In this document: positions 46,000 through 56,241 of the stretch, one piece after another
Numbering within the stretch: position 1 is the stretch's first letter
How the letters are laid out: each line of letters starts with the position of its first letter
From: Bos javanicus
Lineage: Eukaryota > Chordata > Mammalia > Artiodactyla > Bovidae
NCBI RefSeq assembly: GCF_032452875.1
Contig: NC_083883.1
Span: 59,642,698-59,706,697 of the forward strand
Direction: 5' to 3'
DNA: 64,000 nucleotides
Notes under the pieces: model-generated
The model's database searches: none
What the model was told of the DNA's origin: nothing
What the model saw: the letters and a program-made list of their open reading frames with translations, nothing else
Translations under genes and position numbers: made by a program

Positions 46000-47555
46000 T
46001 CATTATCAGAATCTCCAAGACACACACAATCCATCTATAATGAGATCACAAGAATTAGTGATTTACACGGAGTCTCCTAAGTTGAAGTAATATGAAGAAC
46101 TCCATGGCAATTTAAGGTGTTCTGGCCATTTAAGATTTACTTGATTAATTTACTACCTCCTCGTCTTATCCATTAGTAACACAGGTCCTATAGTTCAACT
46201 TGCAGCTAATTTCTTCTCTCTCTCTCTCATTATTGGAGGATAATTGCTTTACAATATTTGAAACATTTCATTTTTACCTTCTCCACCAAGGAATAGTCCT
46301 ATGGACTCCCCACCAGAGTCTGGCTTCCTGTCACCCACTACTGCTTCTTCCTCACTCGATATCAAAAGAGCACAAAATGTACTGAGTAAAAGCTTGCTTT
46401 TAACTCAGAAATGCACTGGGGGCGGAGGTGAGGATGGCACTAATTTAATTTTTATTCCTAAGAGAATTTTCCTGGAGGAATCTATGTCTGGAATACAATG
46501 GAATTGCCTCCAAACATTCCTTATAAGAATCTACTTGCTTCTAAGCTCAACAGTTGGAATGAAAGTCTCAGGTTTAGGGCCAGTTGTGATAGTGAGGTCT
46601 CTCCCTTTCAACCTACAGGCAAGTGATTCTGGGGGGATATAAAAGCATTTTTAAAAAGCAATGGACTAAACATGACTCTTTAGTCCAATCTGTGAAACTA
46701 GCTAACATACAATACCCTAAGTCAACTAATGCCTTTGGGTGGCAGGGGTTTCATCTAAGCTTGAATGAGTCTTGCCTTCTCTCTCTCACCATTCTTCCCC
46801 CATGTAAGTGAGTGATTTTCAGACTATGTTGACTGTAATTCACAGTTTAAAAAATGCATTTAACTTTGCAACCCAGTATTCAGACATATGTGTGCATGCA
46901 CACATACACACACACACACACGGAGACTATTAAAAATGTTATGCAACAATTCTTGCCCTTACTATGTACTTGATTTTCACACTATTATATTTCATTTTTT
47001 AATGCTAGTTATGACCCATAAAGTGGATTTTATGACTCACTAATGAGTCACAGCCTATTGTTTTAAAAACACGGAGCCAGACTTTTAATAAGGAGCTACT
47101 AGTTTGGAAAAGCAGTAAATGAAGTTCACACTTGATATGGGAGACTGAAATTCTGTTAAAAGTGTATGTACAGTTCTAGTAAGAGAGAACAATGTCCTTC
47201 TCCTATTCTTCCTACCAAGTAAAACTAAAAACTCTAAGAATTATATTTAAATAAACATAAGAAGACTCTGAAAGGCTAAGGCAGAGAAGTCAGACAATCT
47301 AGGGACTAGAGGACCCAAGGAATGATGTACTGCTGAATTTGTGGCTTTTCTTTTGGCCTCACATGTCTCAGACTTGGAACTGAAGAAGCTGGCAACGTAG
47401 AAATGCCAACAAGTACAGTAGAAGTCAACTCTCTCTAAACAAAGAAAAAATAAAGGGGAAGCCTACAAAGATATATTATAGACAATAAACACTCTATGCC
47501 AAACACAACAGGTAAACCGTGGCTCCCATCCCTACCCATGTCAGCCAAGTCAAAG
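46000..47555. other. Unassigned DNA with (CA)n
   Basis: A (CT)-rich patch at 46210-46228 is followed by about 25 bp resembling an antisense ruminant L1 tail ('attggaggataattgcttta'). A (CA)n run lies at 46885-46921. A 113-codon frame (46301-46642) has no recognised domain. 47180-47555 may be old L1 5' sequence. Confidence 0.4.
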
Positions 47556-47559
47556 TGGA

Positions 47560-48055
47560 AAGCCTAGATGAGGCTATAATGAGACGCTCTAACCACCCAG
47601 TACGCTGATGTCAGAGAAGGATGAGTAGGGAGCTGAAATTCCATCTCCGTTGGATGGTAATGAGTTCCTCTCACCCCTGTCTATAATGTTATCAGAGACA
47701 CTCTGAGGAGCCTGGACATCCATTTCCACCCAGTACTACCAAAACAAATTTCCACTTCTCCACTGCGGTAGGCCTGTTGGAGAAATGACAGAAATCTTAG
47801 AATTATTATCTGACAAATATTTTAAAGCAGTAATCATAAACATGCCTCAATTACCAAGTACAAGCACACTTGAAATAAATGAAAAAAATATAAAATCCAT
47901 ACAAAAACAGAAACAAATAGAAAATAAATAGACAATATAAAGAAGAACCAACAGGAAATTTTAGAAATGAAAAATACAGTCACCAAATTTAAAACTCAAC
48001 AGCAGAATGAATGAGTCAGAGGAAGGAATCAGTGAACTGGAACATATGCTTATGC
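47560..48055 (+). mobile_element. Old L1 5'/ORF1-side fragment
   Basis: 'aatcttagaattattatctg' (47792) and 'aagaagaaccaacaggaaat' (47940-47959) follow the ORF1-proximal order of old L1/HAL1 elements. Ends at 'gaactggaacatatg', where an antisense L1 begins. Confidence 0.6.
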
Positions 48056-48471
48056 TAATGCAAACCTCGTAATTTATTCCTTCCCCTCACCTTTCCCCTT
48101 TGATAATCATAAGTTTGTTGTCTGTGAGTCTGTTCCTATTTTGTAAATAAGTTCATTTATACCATGTTTTTAGATTCCACATATAAGGGATATCATATGA
48201 TATTTGTCTTTTTCTGTCTGACTTATTCCACTTCGTATGATAATCTCTGGGTCCATCCATATTGCTACAAATGGCATTATTTCATTCTTTTTTATAGCTG
48301 AGTAATATTCCTTGTACAAATGTAAATTTCTTGTTTATCCACTCATCTGTTGATGGGCATTTGGGTTGCTTCCATGTCTTGGCTAGTGTAAATAGTCGTG
48401 CCATGAACACTGGGTGCGTGTATCTTTTTGAAACAGGCTTTTTGCAGAATACATATCTGGCAGTGGGATTG

Positions 48472-50106
48472 CTCTGCATATAGGTTAAATAAGCCGGGTG
48501 ACAATATACAGCCTTGACATACTCCTTCCTGATTTGGAACCAGTCTGTTGTTCCATGTCCGGTTCTAACTACTGCTTCCTGACCTGCATACAGATTTCTC
48601 AGGAGCCAGGTCAGGTGGTCTGGTACTCCCATCTCCTGAAGGATTTTCCACGGTTTGTGGTGATGCACACTGTCAAAGGCTTTGGGATAGTTAATAAAGC
48701 AGAAGTAGATGTTTTTCTGGAACTCTCTTGCTTTTTTGACGATCCAACAGATATTGGCGATTTGATCTCTGGTTCCTCTGCATTTTCTAAATCTAATTTG
48801 AACATCTGGAAGTTCTCAGTTCACGTACTATTGAAGCCTGGCTTGGAGAATTTTGAGCATTACTTTACTAGCGTGTGAGATGAGTGCAATTGTGCAGTAG
48901 TTTGAACATTTTTGGCAATTTAAACAATTTTGACAAAGGCAATTCTTTGCCATTGCCTTTCTTTGGGATTGGAATGAACACTGACCTTTTCCAGTCCTGT
49001 GGCCACTGCTGAGTTTTCCAAATTTGCTGGCATATTGAGTGCAGCACTTTCACAGCATCATCTTCCAGGATTTGAAATAGCTCAACTGGAATTCCATCAC
49101 CTCCCCTAGCTTTGTTCACAGAGATGTTTCCTAATGCCCACTTGACTTTGCATTCCAGGATATCTGGCTCTAGGTGAGTGATCACACCAGCTTGGTTATC
49201 ACGGTTATGAAGATCGTTTTTGTATAGTTCTTCTGTGTATTCTTGCCACCTCTTCTTAACATCTTCTGCTTCTGTTAGGTCCATACCATTTCTGTTCTTT
49301 ATTGGACATCATGAAATCTCAGTAACCTCAGATATGCAGATGACACCACCCTTTCTTCTTGAAGAAAGCAAAGAAGAACTAAAGAGCCTCTTGCTGAAAG
49401 TGAAAGATAAAAGTGAAAAAGTTGGCTTAAAACTCAACATTCAGAAAACTAAGATCATGGCATCCAGTCCCATCACTTCATAGCAAACAGATGAGGAAAT
49501 AATGGAAACAGTGACAGACTTTATTTTGGGGGGGCTCCAAAATCACTTGCAGATGGTGACTGTAGCCATGAAATTAAAAAGACACTTGCTCCGTGGAAGG
49601 AAAACTATGATCAACCTAGGCAGCATATTAAAAAGCAGAGACATTACTTTGCCAACAAAGGTCCGTCTAGTTAAAGCTATGGTTTTTCCAGTAGTCATGT
49701 ATGGATGTGAGAGTTGGATTATAAAGAAAGCTGAGCGCCAAAGAATTGTTGCTTTTGAACTGCGGTGTTAGGGAAGACTCTTGAGAGGACTGCAAGGAGA
49801 TCCAACCAGTCCATCCTAAAGGAAATCAGTCATGAATATTCATTGGAAGAACTGATGTTGAAACTGAAACTCCAATACTCTGGCCACCTGATATGAAGAA
49901 CTGACTCATTGGAAAAGACCCTGTTGCTGGGAAAGATTGAAGGCGGGAGGAGAAGGAGACGACAGAGGATGAGATGGTTGGATGGCATCACTGACTAATG
50001 GACATGTGTTTGAGTAAGCTCCTGAAGTTGGTGATGGACAGGGAAGCCTGGTGTGCTGCAGTCCATGGAGTTGCAAAGAGTTGGACACGACTGAGCAACT
50101 GAACTG
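48472..50106 (+). mobile_element. BovB LINE with a clean 5' inversion, inside L1
   Basis: 48472-49305 is minus-strand BovB from the pre-polymerase region to the LYAE segment. 49310-50106 is plus-strand BovB from just before YADD to the 3' terminus ('cgactgagcaactgaactga'). The two parts are adjacent in a normal element but for about 80 missing bases. The whole is flanked by 'agtgggattg' at 48462-48471 and 50107-50116, so it is one insertion. Confidence 0.93.
48611..49771. pseudogene. BovB ORF2 split onto both strands by inversion
   Basis: Minus strand: 49284-48868 (138 codons, 'DLTEAEDVKKRWQEYTEELY' at its start) and 48805-48611. Plus strand: 49220-49483 with the catalytic YADD at 49333-49344, then 49502-49771 from the C-terminal domain. 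Polymerase motifs that belong to one protein lie on opposite strands, so no enzyme can be read. Confidence 0.88.
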
Positions 50107-51779
50107 AGTGGGATTGGTGAATCATATAGTAGTTCTATATATATATTTTGGAACCTCCATATTGCTCTGCATAGTGGCTTTACCAATATACACTCCCACC
50201 AACAGTGTAGGAGGGATCTCTTCTCTCTTCACTCTCTCCAGCTTTTGTTGTTTATGTTTATGACTTTTTATGATGACCATTCTGAATGGTGTGATGATCT
50301 ACCTCATTGTAGTTTGATTTGCATTTCTCTAATAGTTAGTGATGTTGAGCATCTTTTCATGTGTGTGTGTGTGTGTGTTTACCATCTGTATATCATCTTT
50401 AGATGAAATGTCTATTTAGAACTTTTGTCCATTTTCTGATTTGACTGTTTGCTTTTATGTTGAGCTGCATGAACTGTTTGTATAGTTTGGAGATTAATCC
50501 CTTGTTGGTCACTTTGTTTGCAAATGTTTTCTCCCATTTTGCTGTGTAAAAACTTTAAAGCTTAATCAGGTCCCATTTGCTTATTTTTATTACTCTAGGA
50601 GGTGGAGTCAAAGAAATATTGCTGTTATTTATGTCAAATAATGTTCTGCCTAGGTTTTCCTTTATAAGTTTTACAGTATCTAGTCACACCTTTAGGTCTT
50701 TAACCTAACCCATTGTGAGTTTATTTGTGCATATGGTGTTAGAGAATGTTCTAATTTCATTCTTGTACATGTGAGTGTCCAGAGCTCTACTTATTGAAGA
50801 GACTGTCTTTTCTCCAACAAAGGAAATCATAAGTAGAACAAAAAGACAATCTACAGAATGGGAGAAAATATTTGCAATTGATGTGACAGACAAGGGTTTA
50901 ATTTATAAAACATACACACAGCTCATAAAACTTAGTATCAAAAAACCCCAAATAACCCAATAAAAAAAATGGGCAAAAGATTTGAATACACATTTCTCTA
51001 AAGACGATATATAGATAGAAACAGGCACATGAAAAGATGCTCAATATCAGTACTTAGAGAAATGCAAATGAAAACTGCAATGATGTATTATCTCATGCAT
51101 CAGAATGGCCATCATTAAAAATCTACAAATAATAAAAGGCTAGAGCAGTTGTGGAGAAAAGGGAACCCTTATATACTGTTGGTGGAAAAACAGTATGGTA
51201 TTTCCTTTAAAAAACTAAAAATAGAGCTACCATGTGATCCATCAATCCAACTTTTATGCACATATCTGGAACAGATGAAAATTCTAATTTAAAAAGATAA
51301 ACACACTCCAATGTTCATAGGAGCACTATTTACAATAGCCAAGACATGGAACCAACCTAAACGTCCATGAAGAGATGAATGGATAAAGAAGGTGTGGTAT
51401 ATATACACAATGGAATATTACTCAGCCATAAACCATTTGCAGCAACATGGATGGATCCAGAGATTATCAAACTAATGAAGACAGAAAAACAAATATATGA
51501 TATCACTTATACTTGGAATGCTTAAAGATAATACAGCTGAACTTATTTACAAAACAGAAATAGACTCACAGACATAGAAGACAAACTTATGACTACCCAA
51601 GGGGAAAGAGAGAGAGGGAATGATAAATTAGGAGTTGTGATTAACAGATACAGACTACTATATACAAAACAGATAAACAACAAAGGTGTACTGTATAGCA
51701 CAGAGAACTATATTCACTATCACAATAATCTATAATGGAAAAGAACTTGAAAAATAACATGAATATATGTACATGTGTA

Positions 51780-51992
51780 GGGCTTCCCAGGGGCCTCAGT
51801 GGTAAAGAATTCACCTGCAATGCAGGGGACATTGGTTTGATCCCTGCATCAGGAAGATTCCCTGGAGGAGGGCATGGCTACCCACTCCAGTATTCTTGCC
51901 TGGACAATCCCATAGACAGAGGAGCCTGGCAGGCTACAGTCCATAGGGTGGCAAAGAGTCAGACACAACTGAAATGACTGAGCACACACGCA
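51780..51992 (+). mobile_element. Bov-tA SINE, left arm of an inverted pair
   Basis: Head 'gggcttcccaggggcctcag', B-box-like 'ggtttgatccctgc', body to 'gacacaactgaaatgactga', then a short CA/TGTA run. Confidence 0.9.
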
Positions 51993-52041
51993 CGCATGCA
52001 TGTATGTATGTATATAGATAGACACATATGTACACACATGC
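51984..52041. repeat. Compound microsatellite spacer
   Basis: CACACG, GCATGCATG, TATGTATG, ATAGATAG and CATATG blocks between the two SINEs. Confidence 0.82.
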
Positions 52042-52248
52042 ATGCTCAGTCGTGTCAAACTCTTTGTAACCCAGTGGACTATAGCCAACCAGGCTGCTCT
52101 GTCCATGAAATTTCCCAGGCAAGAATAATGGAGTGGGTTGCCATTTCCTACTCCAGGGGACTTTCCCAACCCAGGGATCTAACTCGTGTCTCCTGAGTCT
52201 CCTGTCTTGACAGGTGAATTTTTTACCACTGCACCACCTGGGAAGCCC
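52042..52248 (-). mobile_element. Bov-tA SINE, right arm of an inverted pair
   Basis: Minus copy; plus-strand right end 'caccacctgggaagccc'. Its body faces that of the plus copy, tail to tail. Confidence 0.9.
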
Positions 52249-52366
52249 CCATACACACACAGATACACACACACACACACACACATATACATACACACAC
52301 ATATACATATATATATACACACATACGTATACATACACACACACATATACACACACACACACACAA
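52249..52366. repeat. (CA)n/(TACA)n/(TA)n compound microsatellite
   Basis: About 118 bp of CA and TA alternation. It gives artificial Thr-His-Tyr reading frames on the plus strand and Val-Cys-Tyr frames on the minus strand. Confidence 0.93.
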
Positions 52367-52449
52367 CTGAATCACTTTTCTGAATACCTGAAGCTAACAC
52401 AACTTTGTAAATCAGCTATACTTCAGTTTAGTAAATGAAAGAAGCCAAT

Positions 52450-52885
52450 CTGAAAAGCTTATATACTATACAATTCCATCTATATTACATTTTAGAAAAG
52501 ACAAACCTATGGAAGAAGTAAAAAGATCAATGAATGGTTCTGAAGGACTAGGGGGAACAGAGGTGTGAATAGGTAGAGCACAGAGGGTTTTGGGGGCAGT
52601 GAAACTCCTCTGTGTGCTACTACAGTGGTGGATATGTTTCATTACACATTTGTCCAAACCCATAGACTGTACAACACCAAAAGTGAACCTTTAATGTAAA
52701 CTATAAACCCTTGATGTGTCAAAGTAGGTAAATCAACTGTAACAAAGGTACCAATCTAATGAGAGATGTTGATAATGAAGGAGGCCTATGCACATGTGGG
52801 GATAGCAGGTATATGGGAAATTTCTGGACCTTCTTAATTTTTCTATGAGTCTATATCTATTCTAAAAAGAAGCCCTATTAAAATC
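52450..52885 (+). mobile_element. Old L1 3' UTR
   Basis: 'cattacacatttgtccaaac' (52640-52659), 'ccaaaagtgaacctttaatg', 'tatgggaaatttctggacct' (52813-52832) and 'ttctaaaaagaagccctatt' follow the 3' UTR order of old L1 families. Confidence 0.75.
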
Positions 52886-53219
52886 TTTAAAAAGAATCCT
52901 GTTAAATAATGAGATAAAATATTAGCAAATCATACCTCTGATAAGACTTTACTATCCAGAATAAAGAACTCCTACAACTCAACAACAAAAAAAAAGACAT
53001 TCTAATTTTTTAAAAGAACATAAGTATTTGCATAGACATTTCTTCAAAGATGTACAAATGTCTAATAAACACATGAAAAGATGTTCAACATAATCAGTTT
53101 TTAGGGAAACACATATCAAAACTACACTATTTCATACCTACCATGATGTCTATAACATAAATAAAATGAAAAATAAGTGTTGTGAGGAGGTTGGGAAATG
53201 GAACCCTCATATACACTCT

Positions 53220-53480
53220 GCTAAGTCACTTCAGTCGTGTCTGACTCTGTGTGACCCCATAGACAGCAGCCCACCAGGCCCCCCCATCCCTGGGATTCTC
53301 CAGGCAAGAACACTGGAGTGGGTTGCCATTTCCTTCTCCAATACTTGAAAGTGAAAAGTGAAAGGGAAGTCACTCAGTCGTGTCTGACTCTTAGCGACCC
53401 CATGGACTGCAGTCTACCAGGCTCCTCCGTCCATGGGATTTTCCAGGCAAGAGTACTGGAGTGGGGTGCCATTGCCTTCT
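53220..53480 (-). mobile_element. Bov-A2 SINE with perfect 15-bp duplication
   Basis: Two antisense Bov-A units joined by the 'aagtgaaaagtgaaagggaa' linker, nearly unmutated. Flanked by 'cctcatatacactct' at 53205-53219 and 53481-53495 without mismatch. Among the youngest-looking insertions in the window. Confidence 0.95.
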
Positions 53481-53741
53481 CCTCATATACACTCTATGTG
53501 GATTTAAAGTGGAGTACTCATTCTGGAATACAGTTTGGTGACTCTTTAAAAACTTAAACACAGAATTACCATATGACCCTGAAATTCCACTTCTAGGTTT
53601 ATACCCAAAAGAACTGAGAGCAGGAACACGAGCAGGTATGTGTACACCAATGTTTGTAGCAGACCTGTTCATAATCCAAGTGTCTATCAACAGATAAATG
53701 GCTAAACAAAATGTAGGGCAGTCATACAGCAGAATATTGGC

Positions 53742-53935
53742 AGAGATGGTAAAGAATCTCCCTGTAATGCAAGAGGCTGGGATTTGATCCCTGGGTCAGG
53801 AAGATCCCCTGGAGTAGGAATATGCATTCCAGTATTCTTCCCCAGAGAATTCCATTGACAGAGGAGCCTGGTGGGCTACAGTCCATGGAGTCTCAAAGAG
53901 TTGGACATAACTGAGCAATTAACTTTTTCACTTTA
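53742..53935 (+). mobile_element. Bov-tA SINE lacking its first bases
   Basis: Begins inside the head ('cagagatggtaaagaatctc'); the 'gggcttccctggtggctc' start is missing. Body to 'ggacataactgagcaattaa'. No clear duplication. Confidence 0.83.
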
Positions 53936-54329
53936 CTTAGAACATTATTCAGTCTTCCAAACTGAATGAAGTTCTGATACTCTGCAACATGGATGAGCCT
54001 TGAAAACATTGTGGTAAGTGAACTAAACCAGACATAGAAGAACAAACACTGTACAATTCCACTTAGATGAAGCATCTAGAATAGACAAATTCATAGTAAC
54101 CAAGAGTAGATTAGAGGCTATTAAAGGCTAGAAGGAAGGGAAAAGAAATTATTGCTTAAGTGAATTCAGAGTTTATGTTTGGGATGATAAAAAGTTTGGA
54201 AATAGGTAGCAATTATGGTCATACAGCACTGTGAATGTAATTAATGCCACTAAATTGTATACTGAAAAATGGTTAAAACAGCAAAGTTTATGCTACATGT
54301 ATCTCGTTCACTACAATGATAAAGAATCT

Positions 54330-54744
54330 GAATAGATCCCCAAAAGAATGAACCTAAAGAAATCTATACTAAGACATGGCAGAGTCATATTTTTAAAACC
54401 AGAGACTAAGAAATAATCTTGAGAGCAGCCAGAGGATAATGGCACCTCGCCTATAGGTAGAAAAACCTATATATGATAGTATATATATTTTCAAAACCTA
54501 TGGAGGTAAGAAGAAAGTGGCACAATATCTCTCAACTGCTGAAAAAACAGAGCCATTAATCTAGAATAAAGGAAAAATAGTAGCATTTTCAGATGCAGGA
54601 AAATTTTGTCACCAGCACATCTACCCTAAAAGCAATAGCTAAAGAAGTTCTCTAAACAGAAAAGAAACGACAAGAAAAGAATTTTGAAATATCAGGAAGG
54701 AATACAGGATAAGCAAAAATAGATAGGTGGGAAAAACATCCGCT
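54330..54744 (+). mobile_element. Old L1 ORF1-side fragment
   Basis: 'ttgagagcagccagaggata' (54419-54438) and 'aagaagttctctaaacagaa' (54642-54661) match the order of old L1 sequence upstream of ORF2. Confidence 0.65.
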
Positions 54745-54745
54745 G

Positions 54746-55815
54746 AGAAACAACAATCTCAGATATGTGGATGATACCACTCTAATGGCAGAAAGCAAAG
54801 AGGAACTAAAGAGCCTCTTGATGAGGGTGAAGGAGGAGAGTGAAAGGTCCAGCTTAAAACTAAATATCAAAAAAAACTAAGATCATGACATCCAGCCCCA
54901 TTCAGTTCAGTTCAGATCAGTCACTCAGTCGTGTCCAACTCTTTGCAACCCCATGAATCGCAGCACGCCAGGCCTCCCTGTCCATCACCAACTCCCAGAG
55001 TTCACTCAGACTCACATCCATGGAGTCAGTGATGCCATCCAGCCATCTCATTCTCTGTCGTCCCCTTCTCCTCCTGCCCTCAATCCCTCCCAGCATCAGA
55101 GTCTTTTCCAATGAGTCAACTCTTCCCATGAAGTGGCCAAAGTCCTGGAGTTTCAGCTTTAGCATCATTCCTTCCAAAGAAATCCCAGGGCTGATCTCCT
55201 TTAGAATGGACTGGTTGGATCTCCTTGCAGTCCAAGGGACTCTCAGGAGTCTTCTCTAACACCACAGTTCAAAAGCATCAATTCTTCAGCACTCAGCTTT
55301 CTTCACAGTCCAACTCTCACATCCATACCTGACCACTGGAAAACCATAGCCTTGACTAGACCCATTACTTCATGGCAAATAGAAAGGGAAAAGGTGGAAA
55401 TAGTGACAGATTTCCTCTTCTTGGGCTCTAAAATCACTGCTGATGGTGACTGCAGCCATTAAATTAGATGATTGCTTCTTGGCAGGAAAGCAATGAAAAA
55501 CCTAGACAGTGTGTTGAAAAGCAGAGACATTACTCTGTTGACAAAGGTCTGTATAGTCAAGGCTATGGTCTTCCATAGTCAAGGCTGTGGTCACATACGG
55601 TTGAGACAGCTGGATGGTAAAGAGGGCAGAACACCAAAGAATTGATGCCTTCAAACTGTGGTGGTGGAGAAGATTCTTGAAAGTCCCTTGGACAGCAAGG
55701 ATATCAAACCAGACAATCTTAAGGGACATCAACCCTGAATACTCATTGGAAGGACTGATGCTGAAGCTGAAACCACTGGATCTTCCCAACCCAGGGATGC
55801 TGAAGCTGAAGCCAC
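54746..55815 (+). mobile_element. BovB LINE, plus strand, hosting an antisense BovB
   Basis: 54746-54902 reads from the YADD region; 55361-55815 continues the C-terminal domain and stops before the usual 3' UTR, with a rearranged end where 'ggatgctgaagctgaagc' recurs. The catalytic motif reads YVDD at 54764-54775 instead of YADD. A 20-bp segment around 'tagtcaaggctatggtct' is tandemly repeated at 55552-55592. Confidence 0.85.
54903..55360 (-). mobile_element. BovB LINE 3' fragment inserted into a BovB
   Basis: Antisense BovB 3' end with 'cagttcagttcagatcagtc' tail at the left and 5' truncation at 'gccttgactaga'. Flanked by 'cccatt' (54897-54902, 55361-55366), and the host BovB reads through after removal. 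An 86-codon minus frame (55177-54917) covers the C-terminal domain to its natural stop. Confidence 0.9.
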
Positions 55816-55859
55816 AAGGGAGCCCTATTATTAGTGTAATAATAGGTTTTACAAATTAA

Positions 55860-56241
55860 TTTTAAAGTGTTTCTGTCTCATATTTTCTGGAGATAGTGTT
55901 TAGAATTATTTCATTCTTGATATTAGTAATTTTGTGCCTTCTATGGTTTTTTCCTTTACAATATTGCTAGAGATGTATCAGTTATTCATATTCTCAAATA
56001 AAAAGTTTCTGGTTTATTTGTTTTCTGTTTTTCATTTCACTGATTTCTGCTTTTGTCTTTATTATTTCCTTTCTGTTTTGCTTTGAGTTTCAGTGGTTTC
56101 TTTTTTCTTTACTCTTGAGTTTAAATAACTGATTTGAGACTTTTTCTCATGTATGCATTTAGCATTATAAATCTCCCTTCTCAGCAATGCTTTAACTATG
56201 TCCAACGAATTTTGACTCTCATCATTCTTATTCCACATATT
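55860..56241 (-). mobile_element. L1 ORF2 segment, inverted 5' part of the next L1
   Basis: Antisense ORF2 text: 'cattcttgatattagtaatt' (55912-55931), 'tcactgatttctgcttttgt' (56038-56057), 'gcaatgctttaactatgtcc'. It belongs upstream of the ORF2 part that follows in plus orientation. This fits a 5' inversion, although about 1 kb between them is missing, so a separate insertion is possible. Confidence 0.7.

Larger units (their letters stand above)
48065..50813 (-). mobile_element. L1 LINE, ORF2 to 3' UTR, antisense, hosting a BovB
   Basis: 48065-48471 is antisense UTR and ORF2 end ('tagattccacatataaggga' at 48172). 50107-50813 continues with ORF2 ('caccaacagtgtaggaggga' near 50199, 'agattaatcccttgttggtc'). 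A (GT)n run lies at 50361-50379. The two parts read through once the BovB is removed. The 5' end is truncated at 50813. Confidence 0.87.
50814..52440 (+). mobile_element. L1 LINE, ORF2 to 3' UTR, head to head with its neighbour
   Basis: Starts abruptly at 50814 in ORF2 ('caaaggaaatcataagtaga'), proceeds through 'gaatgggagaaaatatttgc', 'acaatggaatattactcagc' (51409-51428), and the UTR, and ends at 52367-52440 ('aatcagctatacttcagttt') after two SINEs and a microsatellite. Content overlaps that of the antisense L1, so this is a second copy. Confidence 0.85.
52900..54325 (+). mobile_element. L1 LINE 3' region, split by two SINEs
   Basis: ORF2 C-terminal text from about 52930 ('aagaactcctacaactcaac' at 52964), interrupted by a Bov-A2 and a Bov-tA, continuing with 'aacatggatgagccttgaaa' (53986) and ending in UTR near 54320. 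Frames broken. Confidence 0.8.

Noticed and set aside
51934..52400. Cys/Val/Tyr-rich and Thr/His/Tyr-rich frames
   Set aside because: Products of CA/TA microsatellite read in different frames; no protein is implied.
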